A stretch of DNA of 64,000 nucleotides from Micromonospora polyrhachis (lineage in GTDB: Bacteria; Actinomycetota; Actinomycetes; Mycobacteriales; Micromonosporaceae), in assembly GCF_014203835.1 (NCBI RefSeq), contig NZ_JACHJW010000001.1, positions 5,964,501 to 6,028,500 on the forward strand, written 5' to 3'. This document shows, piece by piece, positions 50,486 to 59,843 of this stretch (positions are counted from its first letter, which is position 1; the number at the start of each line of letters is the position of its first letter). A program made the translations under genes and the position numbers. Under the pieces are notes generated by a model. It searched no databases and was not told the DNA's origin. It saw only the letters and a program-made list of their open reading frames with translations.

Positions 50486-51412
50486 ATGCGCCTGGTCTTC
50501 GCCGGTACGCCGGCTGTCGCCGTACCCGCCCTGGACGCCATCGCCGCCTCCGGGCACGAGCTGGTCGCCGTGGTCACCCGCCCCGACGCGCCCGCTGGTC
50601 GGGGCCGGGGGCTGGTGCGCTCACCGGCGGGAGCCTGGGCCGACGAGCGGGGCATCGAGGTCCTCACGCCGCAGCGGCCCCGCGAGCCGGAGTTCCTCGA
50701 CCGGCTGCGGGAGCTCGCCCCGGACTGTGTGCCCGTGGTCGCGTACGGCGCGTTGGTGCCGCCGGTGGCGCTGGAGCTGCCCACCCACGGCTGGATCAAC
50801 CTGCACTTCTCGCTCCTGCCGGCCTGGCGGGGAGCCGCGCCCGTGCAGCACGCGGTGCTGCACGGTGACGAGGTGACCGGGGCCAGTGTCTTCCAGTTGG
50901 AGCAGGGGCTGGACACGGGGCCGGTGTTCGGCACGCTGACCGACGAGATCCGCCCCACCGACACCTCCGGTGACCTGCTGGACCGCCTCGCCGTCTCCGG
51001 GGCGGGCCTGCTGGTGGCGGTGCTCGACGCGATCGAGGCCGGCACCGCCCGCGCCGAGCCGCAGCCCGGCGACGGAATCTCCCTGGCCCCGAAGTTGACC
51101 GTCGTCGACGGGCAGGTCCGCTGGACGGACCCGGCCTTCGCGGTGGACCGTCGGATCCGGGCGTGCACGCCTGCCCCCGGTGCGTGGACCACGTTCCGCG
51201 ACGACCGCGTCAAGCTCGGTCCGGTCCGTCCCGCCACCGACGGGCCCGACCTCAAGCCGGGCGAGCTGCTGGTCGAGCGCAAACAGGTGCTGGCCGGCAC
51301 GGCCACCACACCGGTCGTCCTCGGCGAGGTGCGGGCGGCGGGCAAGAAGGCCATGCCGGCGACGGACTGGGCGCGCGGCGTCCGGGTACAGACAGGGGAA
51401 CAGTTCACGTGA
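50486..51412 (+). CDS. fmt: Methionyl-tRNA formyltransferase
   Basis: 308 residues. It formylates initiator Met-tRNA. The formyl-folate site is [20 protein letters not shown], with catalytic Asn and His, then LDTGPVFGT; the C-terminal OB-like tRNA domain starts near residue 205. Paired with def as usual. Stop overlaps the next start (GTGA). Confidence 0.96.
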   Translation: MRLVFAGTPAVAVPALDAIAASGHELVAVVTRPDAPAGRGRGLVRSPAGAWADERGIEVLTPQRPREPEFLDRLRELAPDCVPVVAYGALVPPVALELPTHGWINLHFSLLPAWRGAAPVQHAVLHGDEVTGASVFQLEQGLDTGPVFGTLTDEIRPTDTSGDLLDRLAVSGAGLLVAVLDAIEAGTARAEPQPGDGISLAPKLTVVDGQVRWTDPAFAVDRRIRACTPAPGAWTTFRDDRVKLGPVRPATDGPDLKPGELLVERKQVLAGTATTPVVLGEVRAAGKKAMPATDWARGVRVQTGEQFT

Positions 51413-52878
51413 CCGAACGGCAGTCGTCCGCAGACCGGGACTCCGGCATCCGCCGGGGACCAGCCGCCGCCGAGCGGCGGGGCCCGGCCCGCACCGGACG
51501 ACCCTCGCGGCCCAGTCGCCCCACCGTCGACCTGGCCCGCAAGGCGGCGTACGAGGCGATCGCGGCGGTACACCGCGACGACGCGTATGCCAACCTGGTC
51601 CTCCCAGCGATCCTGCGTGATCTTGGGCTGCACGGCCGGGACGCGGCCTTCGCCACCGAGTTGACCTACGGCACACTGCGTGCCCGAGGCACCCTCGACG
51701 CGATCGTGGCGGCGGCGGCCGGCCGGGAGGTGGAGCGGATCGACCCACCAACCAGGGACGCGTTGCGACTGGGTGCCTACCAGTTGCTACACACCCGGGT
51801 GCCCGCCCACGCGGCGGTCTCCTCCACCGTCGACCTAGTGCACGTGGTCGCGCCCGGCGCGACCGGGTTCACCAACGCGGTGCTGCGCGAGATCACCACC
51901 AAGGACCTGGACACCTGGGTCGCCGAGCTGGCTCCGCCGATGGAGACCGACCCGATCGGGCACCTCGCGCTGGCCTACAGCCACCCCCAGTGGATCGTCC
52001 GGTCGTTCGCCGAGGCGCTCGGCGGTGATTTGGCCGAGACCACCCGGCTGCTGATCGAGGACAACGAACGCCCACCGGTGCACCTGAGCGTCCGGCCGGG
52101 GCGGGCCGACGCGGTCGAGTTGGCCGACGAGGTGGGTGGGGCGCCGGGGGCGTTCTCCCCGTACGCGGTCTACCTCTCCGGTGGCGCGCCCGGTGACCTG
52201 GCCGCGATAACCGACGGTCGGGCGCAGGTGCAGGACGAGGGTTCACAGTTGGTGGCCACCGCTCTTGCCACGGCACCGGTGGACGGGTCGGACACCCGCT
52301 GGCTCGACCTGTGCGCCGGGCCGGGGGGCAAGGCAGGGCTGCTCGGCTCCCTCGCCGCGCAGCGCGGTGCCACCCTCACGGCGGTGGAGGTGGCCGAGCA
52401 CCGGGCCCGGCTGGTCTCGCAGGCGGTACGTGGGCTGCCGGTGACCGTCCTGGCCACCGATGGCCGTTCCGTGGGCAGTGATCCCGACCTGCCGGAGGCC
52501 ACCTTCGACCGGGTGCTGGTCGATGCGCCGTGCACCGGTCTCGGTTCGCTGCGTCGCCGGCCGGAGTCGCGCTGGCGGCGGCAACCCTCCGATCTGCCCC
52601 CGCTGACCCGGCTACAACGTGAGCTGCTCAGTGCCGCGCTTCGTGCGGTACGGCCCGGGGGAGTGGTCGGTTACGTGACCTGCTCGCCGCACACCGTGGA
52701 GACCCACGTGACGGTCACCGAGGCGGCCCGGCGGTCGGGCGTGCCGGTCGACTTCGTCGACGCCCGTCCGCTGCTGCCGGCCGGGATGCCGGGTCTCGGG
52801 GACGGGCCGACGGTGCAGCTCTGGCCACACCGGCACGGCACCGACGCAATGTTCCTGGCGCTGCTGCGGCGCGGCTGA
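51409..52878 (+). CDS. rsmB: 16S rRNA m5C967-type methyltransferase RsmB
   Basis: 489 residues from GTG 51409 overlapping fmt. After an Arg-rich leader, a NusB-like domain (about residues 45-175, including the NAVLREI helix) precedes the SAM-binding catalytic domain: [14 protein letters not shown] (motif I), [16 protein letters not shown] (motif IV with Cys) and [13 protein letters not shown] (motif VI with the catalytic TC). It methylates cytosine in 16S rRNA. Confidence 0.94.
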   Translation: MTERQSSADRDSGIRRGPAAAERRGPARTGRPSRPSRPTVDLARKAAYEAIAAVHRDDAYANLVLPAILRDLGLHGRDAAFATELTYGTLRARGTLDAIVAAAAGREVERIDPPTRDALRLGAYQLLHTRVPAHAAVSSTVDLVHVVAPGATGFTNAVLREITTKDLDTWVAELAPPMETDPIGHLALAYSHPQWIVRSFAEALGGDLAETTRLLIEDNERPPVHLSVRPGRADAVELADEVGGAPGAFSPYAVYLSGGAPGDLAAITDGRAQVQDEGSQLVATALATAPVDGSDTRWLDLCAGPGGKAGLLGSLAAQRGATLTAVEVAEHRARLVSQAVRGLPVTVLATDGRSVGSDPDLPEATFDRVLVDAPCTGLGSLRRRPESRWRRQPSDLPPLTRLQRELLSAALRAVRPGGVVGYVTCSPHTVETHVTVTEAARRSGVPVDFVDARPLLPAGMPGLGDGPTVQLWPHRHGTDAMFLALLRRG

Positions 52879-52890
52879 TTCGGGTTCGGA

Positions 52891-52932
52891 CAGGTGGGGG
52901 CGGCACCCGGAACGGGGTGCCGCCCCCACCTG
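52891..52932. terminator. 18-bp perfect hairpin between rsmB and the lipoprotein gene
   Basis: Arms at 52891-52908 (CAGGTGGGGGCGGCACCC) and 52915-52932 with loop GGAACG, in the 77-bp gap between two convergent genes. It works on both strands and is the clearest terminator of the window. Confidence 0.85.
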
Positions 52933-52955
52933 GTTCTCTGGTGCTGGTGCCGGTC

Positions 52956-53846
52956 TCAGTTGACCGGTAGGGCCTTGGTGCCGCCGCCCTTCACCGACTT
53001 CGTCATGTCCCGGCTGCTGAGCCAGAGGAAGCACCGGATGCCGCGCTCGCCGGCTTCCCAGTTCTCCTCGCTCGGCGGGTAGTAGATCGTGCCGGCACGG
53101 TACTTCATGTCGCCGTTGTTGGGCACACCCACGTACTTCGCGATGACGCCCAGGCACTCCCGGTGGGTACGGGTGGAGTCCTTCGTCATCGCGTCGAAGC
53201 TGGTGTCCGGTGCCTGGTAGATTCCGACGAACTCGGCGCGGTGCTTCGCGGTGCAGGCCACCGGCGTCATGCTGTCCAGCTCGTCCTTGACCACCTTCGG
53301 GTTGTAGCAGCCGAGCGACAGGTCGGACGGGCTGTTCAGCGCCCCCTTGAGGCTGCTGGACCGGAGGGTGAAGCCCGGGTCGTCCAGGCTCTTGTTCTCG
53401 CTCATGTCGCACCGGAACCAGCGGGCGCCACCGTTCCAGCCCTGCGGGGACGGGAGCACGATGTCCAGTTCCAAGCGGGCGCTGCGCCAGTCGCCGCCGA
53501 GCACCTCGGCCACCTTGGTGTCACACTCCTTACGGGCGGTACGCATGCTCGGCGAGTCGCTCGGCGGCGGGCTGGTCCGGGCGGCGTCCTCGCCGGTGAA
53601 CGTGCCGAGGTGGAGGGTCTCCATCCGGTGCGACTGCCCGCAGTCGACCGGGTTGTACGCACTCCGGTAGCCGACCTCCGTGAAGTCCAGGTGGCACGTG
53701 CCGCCCTCGGGCGTGAAGATCTTGGCCTCGCCGATGGCGGCCCAGTCGTCGGTCAGGTCACCATCGACCCCGCCCGGGTTTGCGCAGCCGGTCAGCGCCA
53801 GCGCCGCTACCGCGCCCAGCGCTCCCAGGGTCAACCACCGTCGCAT
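52956..53846 (-). CDS. Septum-formation-family lipoprotein, copy 1
   Basis: 296 residues from ATG 53846. A lipoprotein signal peptide ends in the lipobox ALTGC (Cys 21). The mature part has evenly placed cysteines (GTCHL, VDCGQSH, KECDT, FRCDM, GCYNPK, VACTAKH, RECLG, IRCFL) and His after several of them, as in the septum-formation domain group (AxxCxxPHxxE-like repeats: VDCGQSHRMETLHLGTF and VACTAKHRAEFVGIYQ). Membrane-anchored on the outside; function unknown. A second copy lies immediately upstream. Confidence 0.82.
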   Translation of the reverse strand: MRRWLTLGALGAVAALALTGCANPGGVDGDLTDDWAAIGEAKIFTPEGGTCHLDFTEVGYRSAYNPVDCGQSHRMETLHLGTFTGEDAARTSPPPSDSPSMRTARKECDTKVAEVLGGDWRSARLELDIVLPSPQGWNGGARWFRCDMSENKSLDDPGFTLRSSSLKGALNSPSDLSLGCYNPKVVKDELDSMTPVACTAKHRAEFVGIYQAPDTSFDAMTKDSTRTHRECLGVIAKYVGVPNNGDMKYRAGTIYYPPSEENWEAGERGIRCFLWLSSRDMTKSVKGGGTKALPVN

Positions 53847-53943
53847 CTGTACGTCCTCCTAGGGAACTGACGGCCGGTATCCGACCGAGCACGGGTAAAT
53901 CGTAGGTGAGCCGGGAGAGGTCATTCTCAGCCCGCCCAGTTCT

Positions 53944-54849
53944 TCAACCGGTGGTGACGGGTAGGCCGTTACTGCCGGTGCCCTTCAGCGTCCGGGTTAC
54001 GGTTCGCTTCTCCAGCCACAGGAAGCAGCGCACCCCGCGGTTGCCGGAATCCCAGGAAATTCGGGTTGGGGGATAGGTGATAGTCCCGGTGCGGTAGATC
54101 AGTCGACGGTCGTCGGGCACCTGGACATAGGACGCGACGACGCTTCGGCAACCCGCATGGAGAAGTTCCGAGTTCTGGTTCAGCATTTCGAACGATGTGT
54201 CCGGTGCGGTGTAGATGCCAACGAACTCACTGTGGTGCGGGGTGGTGCAGGGGACCTTGACCATTTCTTGGATGATGTCCCCCGCGAGCTTGGGATTGAA
54301 GCAGCCGTGCTGAAGGTCGGATTTTTTGCCCAGGATCCCTTTCAGGCTGCCGGTACGCGGTACCGGGATAAGATCAGTGTCAAGCTTGTAGGTCTCGCTC
54401 ACCTCGCAGCGGAACCACCGGGCACCGCCGGTCCACGCCTGTGGCGACGGCAGAACGAGGGACAGGTTCAGCCGAGCCGCACGCCATTCACCGCCGAGTC
54501 GTTCGGTGGTTCGGGAATCACACTCCCGCCAGGCCGTGTGCCTGCTCGGTGAACCGCTCGGTGGCGGGGTGACCCGCTCGGCGTCCTCACCGACGAAGGT
54601 ACCCACGTGCGTGGTTTCCGCCGAGTGCAACTGCGCGCAGTCGACCACATGGTAGCTGTGGACGGTGCCCTCGACTCTCGTGACCGTGGGATGGCAGGTG
54701 CCGGGCTGCGGAACGAACACCGTCGGCTCGCCGATGGCGGCCCAGTCGTCGGTCAGGTTGCCGTCGACGCCGGCCGGGTTGCTTCCGCAGCCGGTCAGTG
54801 TCAGCGCCGTTACGACACCGAGCGCTCCCAGGGTCAGCCGTCGCCGCAT
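53944..54849 (-). CDS. Septum-formation-family lipoprotein, copy 2
   Basis: 301 residues from ATG 54849, with GGAGGG upstream; the longer frame to 55122 runs into the IS remnant. Lipobox LTLTGC, then the same architecture as copy 1, including VDCAQLHSAETTHVGTF and VPCTTPHHSEFVGIY and the same cysteine spacing. The first ~45 residues are nearly identical to copy 1 (NLTDDWAAIGE), so this is a tandem duplication. Its 5' flank abuts the IS-derived inverted repeat. Confidence 0.82.
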   Translation of the reverse strand: MRRRLTLGALGVVTALTLTGCGSNPAGVDGNLTDDWAAIGEPTVFVPQPGTCHPTVTRVEGTVHSYHVVDCAQLHSAETTHVGTFVGEDAERVTPPPSGSPSRHTAWRECDSRTTERLGGEWRAARLNLSLVLPSPQAWTGGARWFRCEVSETYKLDTDLIPVPRTGSLKGILGKKSDLQHGCFNPKLAGDIIQEMVKVPCTTPHHSEFVGIYTAPDTSFEMLNQNSELLHAGCRSVVASYVQVPDDRRLIYRTGTITYPPTRISWDSGNRGVRCFLWLEKRTVTRTLKGTGSNGLPVTTG

Positions 54850-55001
54850 TCGTACGCCCTCCGTGGTGATCCGGGCTGGCATCGTTCCGCCCATCGCCGC
54901 GCGGAGCAGCATACGTGGTGATCTCTGGCTTCCCGCTGACTGGTTGCCCCGCAGCCGTCGTGCTCCGGTTGCCCCGACGGGCCGTCCTGCCGAAGCGGCT
55001 G

Positions 55002-55156
55002 GGTTCTGTCCGCGGATCATGAATCTCGTTCGTCTCATGAATCTCGTTCGGCGGACCGTTCGTGGCACGAGACGATCTGACGAATCGGGAGTGGGCTGTG
55101 CTGGCACCATTGCTGCCAGCACAGCCTGACCGTGGCGACCAATGGCGAGACCATCG
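55002..55156. repeat. Left arm of a ~155-bp inverted repeat (IS end)
   Basis: Near-perfect inverse match to 55634-55789, with about one substitution and a one-to-two-base indel. It begins GGTTCTGTC, contains two copies of TCATGAATCTCGTTC, then GGCACGAGACGATCTG and the 5' part of a transposase frame. The shared outer ends mark an insertion-sequence terminus. Confidence 0.88.
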
Positions 55157-55260
55157 GCAGGTCGTCAACGAGGTCTGCTGGGTGAAACGCACCGGTTCAC
55201 CATGGCGTGACTGGAACGCCCAGGTCGACGCCCCGATCGCGTGCACTCGCCAAGGTAGAT
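55062..55260 (+). pseudogene. Truncated IS5-like transposase
   Basis: From GTG 55062 the frame reads ARDDLTNREWAVLAPLLP and continues through RDHRQVVNEVCWVKRTGSPWRD, the N-terminal domain of IS5/IS4-type actinobacterial transposases. After WRD it jumps to WNAQVDAPI, which matches a later segment of such proteins. An internal deletion has therefore removed the middle and the DDE core is missing. Not functional. Confidence 0.75.
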
Positions 55261-55312
55261 CAGTTGGGAAGGCCATGACCGCGACGCTGCCTCAAGCGCG
55301 CAACGCCCCAGC

Positions 55313-55540
55313 TCACAGGCCCTTGGGCCCTTCACGGCCTGCGGTTTCGTCGATGTACAGCCACTGGCCGTGGCGTGCTGGGTCGTAGTCCTCCATCGTG
55401 GTCAGGTGGCCGACGACGGTACCGTCCTTGGTGACGATCTCGCCACGTCGGATCAGGAGTCCCAACTCGTGGGCCCAGCCTACGGGGTCGTTCTTCCATC
55501 GGTTGTCTTGCGCCGCGAGGATTCTGTCGAGGTCTCCCAT
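55313..55540 (-). CDS. Small hypothetical protein inside the IS inverted repeat
   Basis: 75 residues from ATG 55540 with GGAGG at about 55551. It is acidic-basic mixed with no membrane segment: MGDLDRILAAQDNRWKNDP, then LLIRRGEIVTKDGTVVGHL. It lies between the two inverted IS arms and is not IS-like, so it may be cargo or a remnant of the original locus. Not recognised. Confidence 0.5.
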   Translation of the reverse strand: MGDLDRILAAQDNRWKNDPVGWAHELGLLIRRGEIVTKDGTVVGHLTTMEDYDPARHGQWLYIDETAGREGPKGL

Positions 55541-55633
55541 TTTCCGTGCACCTCCACATCGGTTCGGGGCTACATGGTTTCAGGTGAGCGCCATGTGACG
55601 GCGGCCGAGCACTGTGTTTCGGGGCCAAATGTG

Positions 55634-55789
55634 CGATGGTCTCGCCATTGGTCGCCACGGTCAGGCTGTGCTGGCAGCAATGGTGCCAGCACAGCCCACT
55701 CCCGATTCGTCAGATCGTCTCGTGCCACGAACGGTCCGCCGAACGAGATTCATGAGATGAACGAGATTCATGATCCGCGAGACAGAACC
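55634..55789. repeat. Right arm of the ~155-bp inverted repeat (IS end)
   Basis: Reverse complement of 55002-55156. It encodes on the minus strand the same first ~30 transposase codons, then ends abruptly. Its outer end overlaps the first base of the gntR stop codon (55789-55791), so the insertion happened at the very end of that gene. Confidence 0.88.
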
Positions 55790-56517
55790 TAGCCGCCCCG
55801 GGTGATCTTCAGGGTCAGTACGTCGGTCCGTACGGTGATGTGACCGTGGAAGAGCGCGGCTCCCTGCGGGCTGTAACCGACCTGGGTGGCACTGACCAGC
55901 GGATGGCCGACCGGCACCCCCAGCCGGTCCACCGCTTCCCCCTCGGCCAGTACGGCGGAGAGTTCGATCTCGGCGCGGCGGATCGGCATGCCGGTCGCGT
56001 TGGCCAGGAACTCGAACAGGTCCAGATCGATGCTGACCAGCCCGGACGGGTCCAGGTCCAGTCCGTCGACGCTGAGCGGCAGGTGGTCGCGGATCCACGC
56101 GGCGGCCACCTCGTCCACCGCGAAGAGGCGGTCGACCTGCCACACCGGCGCACCGGGGGGCAGGCCGAGCACCTCGGCGCAGTCGGCGGGGCAGCCGGTC
56201 CGGGTGACCGAGGCGTCGTGCAGCGCTGGCCGATGGCCGGAGGCGGTGATCCGGTCCCGCAGGGCGACCACGTCACCGATGGAGACCGGCACCCGGGCCG
56301 CCGTGTCGTGCACGAACGTCCCGATGCCCCAGGTGCGGGTGACCACCCCTTCGGCGGCGAGCTGCCCGAGGACCTCACGGACGGTGGCCCGGCTGACCTC
56401 GAGTTGCTCGGCCAGATCCCGTTCGTTGGGCAGCTTGTCGCCCGGCTGGAACTCGCTGTCGATGAGCACCCGTAGCCGGCCCTGTGCGGCCTGCAACGTG
56501 GTTTCCCGCCGCGCCAT
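55789..56517 (-). CDS. GntR-family regulator (HutC/UTRA type)
   Basis: 242 residues from ATG 56517. The N-terminal winged helix is typical GntR (LRVLIDSEFQPGDKLPNERDLAEQLEVSRATVREVL, read as separate segments), and residues about 90-235 form a UTRA ligand-binding domain. It stands downstream of the peptide-uptake operon on the same strand and probably controls it in response to an imported or degraded compound. The stop codon coincides with the IS terminus, so the original C terminus may have been altered by the insertion. Confidence 0.87.
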   Translation of the reverse strand: MARRETTLQAAQGRLRVLIDSEFQPGDKLPNERDLAEQLEVSRATVREVLGQLAAEGVVTRTWGIGTFVHDTAARVPVSIGDVVALRDRITASGHRPALHDASVTRTGCPADCAEVLGLPPGAPVWQVDRLFAVDEVAAAWIRDHLPLSVDGLDLDPSGLVSIDLDLFEFLANATGMPIRRAEIELSAVLAEGEAVDRLGVPVGHPLVSATQVGYSPQGAALFHGHITVRTDVLTLKITRGG

Positions 56518-56617
56518 CCACCTTCACCTCTTCACGCCCGATGCCGCCGCTGGCGGCCTACGGAGTGTAGTAGCGTGCCGGCCGGAGCGTCGACTACGCC
56601 ACCCCGCCGGCCCCTAC

Positions 56618-57820
56618 TCACCAGACCTGTTCGAGCACCCGGATGGTGTTGCCGCCGATGACCTTGGCGATCTCGTCGTCGGAGTAGTCGTGCTTTACCA
56701 GCCAGCCGACAATGTTGCCGAACGCCTCGCCCGGATTCTCCACACCGGACACGTACTCCACCCGGGGATGTTCCGGCCGGTTGCCCGCGTCGTGGGCGTA
56801 GTTGCCGGCGTACGTGTTGTGCACTCCGACGTGGTCACCGAACATCGTGTCCGGCCCGAAGGTGACGTGGTCGATACCGACCAGATCCACGCAGTACGCG
56901 AAGTGGTCCATCACCGACTCCAGGGAGTGGTGCGGGTGTTCGGCCGACAGTGTGGTGTGCGGGGCGGCCTCGATGCCGATCACGCCACCGCGTTCGGCGC
57001 AGGCCCGGATCACCTCGTCCGGCTTCATCCGCGAGGTGTCCCACACCGACCGGGCACCGGCGTGGGTGATGAAGACCGGCACCCGGCTGGCTTCGATCAC
57101 GTCCAGGCAGGTCTGGTCACCCGAGTGCGAGATGTCGATGGCGATGCCGAGCTTGTTCATCCGGTCCACCGCACGCCTGCCGAAGTGGGTCAGCCCACCG
57201 TCGTGCCGCTCGGAGAGGCCACCACCGAGCATGTTGGCCTGGCTGTACGCGATGCCGAGCTGCCGTACGCCGAAGCCGTACAGGATGTCGATCCGGTCCA
57301 GTTCGTTCTCGATCGGGCTGCTGCACTCCAGCCCGGCCACCAGGGCCAGCCGTCCGTCCCGCTTGGCGGCGTGGATGTCGGCCAGCGAGGTGGCCAGCGT
57401 GACGTAGTCCTGCTGGTAGATGTCGCTCATCCGCATCCCGAGGGCGTAGATGAGGTCGTTCCACTTCCAGCCGTTCTCGCTGGTCACACAGGAGGCACCG
57501 GCCATGAAGTTGTCGAACACGGCGGTCAGACCGGAGCGGGACAGACCTTCGTAGCCGGTGCGCTGCCGGGCGGTCCGGTTGTATTCGCGCAACCGCGAGA
57601 CGTCCTCGGGCAGGACCACCGGATGCTCGTGCAGCGAGATCGCGATGTGCTCGGTGAGCAGCCGGGTCACCCGCTCCCGCTGCCCGTCGGACAGGCCCAG
57701 GTCGTGCTCGGGCACCCGGCCGACCTCCTGCGCCAGCGGAAAGACCCGGTAGTCCGTGTGCGGCTCCAGGTACGAATAGGACTTGTGGCCCTGGTACCGG
57801 GGGGCGGGTTGCTGCAGCAA
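56618..57820 (-). CDS. Membrane dipeptidase-like M19 peptidase
   Basis: 400 residues from TTG 57820, supported by AAGGAG 8 bp upstream. M19 (renal dipeptidase) fold: bridging Glu in VAGLECSS, metal His in IDISHSGDQT and FITHAGARS, Arg in TSRMKPDE and Asp in VTFGPD. The N-terminal His-x-Asp of the family reads His-Glu-His (SLHEHP). The family cleaves dipeptides, often with a D- or dehydro residue. No signal peptide, so it acts in the cytoplasm on imported peptides. It lies downstream of dppF. Confidence 0.85.
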   Translation of the reverse strand: MLQQPAPRYQGHKSYSYLEPHTDYRVFPLAQEVGRVPEHDLGLSDGQRERVTRLLTEHIAISLHEHPVVLPEDVSRLREYNRTARQRTGYEGLSRSGLTAVFDNFMAGASCVTSENGWKWNDLIYALGMRMSDIYQQDYVTLATSLADIHAAKRDGRLALVAGLECSSPIENELDRIDILYGFGVRQLGIAYSQANMLGGGLSERHDGGLTHFGRRAVDRMNKLGIAIDISHSGDQTCLDVIEASRVPVFITHAGARSVWDTSRMKPDEVIRACAERGGVIGIEAAPHTTLSAEHPHHSLESVMDHFAYCVDLVGIDHVTFGPDTMFGDHVGVHNTYAGNYAHDAGNRPEHPRVEYVSGVENPGEAFGNIVGWLVKHDYSDDEIAKVIGGNTIRVLEQVW

Positions 57821-57886
57821 GACAGATTCTCCTTAATGGGCTGCCGCCGGGTCGTCGCGAGGCGGCCAGATGGGACGGGCCGGCCG

Positions 57887-58876
57887 CTACGCGGCCAGCG
57901 GATAGTGGCAGGCGACCGGATGGTTGTCGTCAGCCAGCGCTGGTTCGGTGGTGGCGCAGGTCTCGGTCGCCTGCCAGCAGCGGGTCCGGAACCGGCAGCC
58001 CGAGGGCGGGTTCACCGGGCTGGGCGGATCGCCGGCCAGCAGGATCCGTTGCCGGCCCGCCCGCTCGACCGGGTCGGGCACCGGCACCGCCGAGAGCAGA
58101 GCCTTCGTGTACGGGTGCCGGGGCGCGTCGTACAGCCCCTGCTCCGGGCCGGTCTCGACCAGCTTGCCGAGGTACATCACGGCCACCCGGTCGGAGATGT
58201 GCCGCACCACGGAGAGGTCGTGGGCGATGAAGACGTACGCCACGCCCAACTCCTCCTGGAGCCGTTCCAGCAGGTTGACCACCTGGGCCTGGACCGAGAC
58301 GTCCAACGCGGAGACCGGCTCGTCGCAGACGATCACGTCCGGTTGCAGGGCCAACGCGCGGGCGATGCCGATGCGCTGCCGCTGACCGCCGGAGAACTGG
58401 TGCGGATAGCGGTCCAGGTGCAGGCTCGCGTCGAGGCCGACCAGGTCCAGCAGTTCCTTGATCCGCTCCACCCGACTCCGCCGGTCGAGCACGTCGGGGT
58501 GGATCTCGAAGGGCTGGAGCAGGATCTCCCGGATCGTGCGCCGTGGGTTCAGCGAGGTGTACGGGTCCTGCAACACGATCTGGATCCGTCGGCGCAGCGC
58601 CCGCAGTTCCCGGCCCCTGGCCCTGTGCACCACCGACTCGCCGAAGCGCACCTCGCCGGAGGTGGGCTGCTCCAGCCCGACCAGCATCCGGGCCAGGGTG
58701 CTCTTGCCGCAGCCGGACTCGCCCACCACGCCGAGCGTCTCGCCGCGACGCAGGTCGAATGAGATCCCGTCGACGGCCTTCACCACTCCGCCCGAGGTGA
58801 AGGGGATCCGCCCCTTGACCGGGAAGTGCTTGACCAGGTTCTCGACCCGTAGCACCACGTTATCGCTGGGTGGCAC
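57887..58876 (-). CDS. dppF: Peptide ABC transporter ATP-binding protein (DppF type)
   Basis: 329 residues from GTG 58876, 7 bp after GGAGG and overlapping dppD by 17 bp. Walker A is GESGCGKST, signature [15 protein letters not shown], Walker [14 protein letters not shown], and the C-terminal oligopeptide-transporter extension has GCRFRTRC. The longer frame upstream is antisense-like and rejected. Energises uptake with DppD. Confidence 0.93.
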   Translation of the reverse strand: MPPSDNVVLRVENLVKHFPVKGRIPFTSGGVVKAVDGISFDLRRGETLGVVGESGCGKSTLARMLVGLEQPTSGEVRFGESVVHRARGRELRALRRRIQIVLQDPYTSLNPRRTIREILLQPFEIHPDVLDRRSRVERIKELLDLVGLDASLHLDRYPHQFSGGQRQRIGIARALALQPDVIVCDEPVSALDVSVQAQVVNLLERLQEELGVAYVFIAHDLSVVRHISDRVAVMYLGKLVETGPEQGLYDAPRHPYTKALLSAVPVPDPVERAGRQRILLAGDPPSPVNPPSGCRFRTRCWQATETCATTEPALADDNHPVACHYPLAA

Positions 58877-59843
58877 CGAGCACCTCCTCGTGGTGGTGGC
58901 AGGCGCTCGCCCGGTCGGCGGGGAGCGTCTGGAGCAGCGGTAGGGTCGCCCGACACTCGTCGGTGACCCGGGGACAACGCAGGTGGAACGGGCAGCCGGT
59001 GGGAAGCCGGGCCGGGTTGGGCGGGGCACCCGGGATGGCGTAGAGCTCCTCGTCGCGCCGGTCCACCCGAGGCATCGAGGCGAGCAGGCCCTCGGTGTAC
59101 GGGTGGGCCGGGCCGGCGAAGATCTGCTCGACCGTGCCGCGTTCGACGAGCCGTCCGGCGTACATCACCGCCACGTCGTCGGCGACCTCGGCCACCACAC
59201 CCAGGTCGTGGGTGATCAGCAGCAGGCCCATGCCGCTGTCCCGCTGGATCTCGGCGAGTAGTTCCATCACCTGCGCCTGCACGGTCACGTCCAGCGCGGT
59301 GGTGGGCTCGTCGGCGATCAGCAGGTCGGGTTCCAGGGAGATGGCCAGCGCGATCATGATGCGCTGGCGCATCCCACCCGAGAACTGGTGTGGGTAGTCG
59401 CGGATCCGGTCCTTGGCGGCCGGGATGCGTACCCGGTCGACCAGTTCGATGGCGCGGCGGCGGGCGTCGGCCTTGGACATGCCCCGGCGGACCCGCAGCA
59501 CCTCCATGATCTGGTGCCCGACGGTGAAGACCGGGTTGAGCGCGGCCATCGCGTCCTGGAAGACCATGCCGATCTCTTCGCCGCTGATCCGGTCGCGCTG
59601 CTTGCGTGGCAGGGTGAGCAGTTCCCGGCCACGCAGCTGGACCGAGCCGCTGATCCGGGCCGGTGGCGCGTCGAGGATGCCCATCACCGCCTGCGCGGTG
59701 ACGCTCTTGCCGGAGCCGGACTCGCCGAGGATGGCCAGGGTCTGTCCGGTGTCGACCTGGAGCGACACCCCGTTGACCGCGTTGACCGGCCCGAGCGGGC
59801 CGGGGAACGCGACCCGCAGGTCAGTGATCTCCAACAGGCTCAT
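58860..59843 (-). CDS. dppD: Peptide ABC transporter ATP-binding protein (DppD type)
   Basis: 327 residues. Walker [11 protein letters not shown], signature [15 protein letters not shown], Walker [14 protein letters not shown], and the Cys-containing extension [11 protein letters not shown] that may bind an Fe-S cluster in this subfamily. The start overlaps the hydrolase stop by 4 bp (ATGA). It pairs with dppF. Confidence 0.93.
   Translation of the reverse strand: MSLLEITDLRVAFPGPLGPVNAVNGVSLQVDTGQTLAILGESGSGKSVTAQAVMGILDAPPARISGSVQLRGRELLTLPRKQRDRISGEEIGMVFQDAMAALNPVFTVGHQIMEVLRVRRGMSKADARRRAIELVDRVRIPAAKDRIRDYPHQFSGGMRQRIMIALAISLEPDLLIADEPTTALDVTVQAQVMELLAEIQRDSGMGLLLITHDLGVVAEVADDVAVMYAGRLVERGTVEQIFAGPAHPYTEGLLASMPRVDRRDEELYAIPGAPPNPARLPTGCPFHLRCPRVTDECRATLPLLQTLPADRASACHHHEEVLGATQR

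Noticed and set aside
55886-58762. 958-codon plus-strand open frame across gntR, M19 and dppF
   Set aside because: It spans three well-supported minus-strand genes and their gaps. Its sequence is Arg/Val/His-rich shadow translation.
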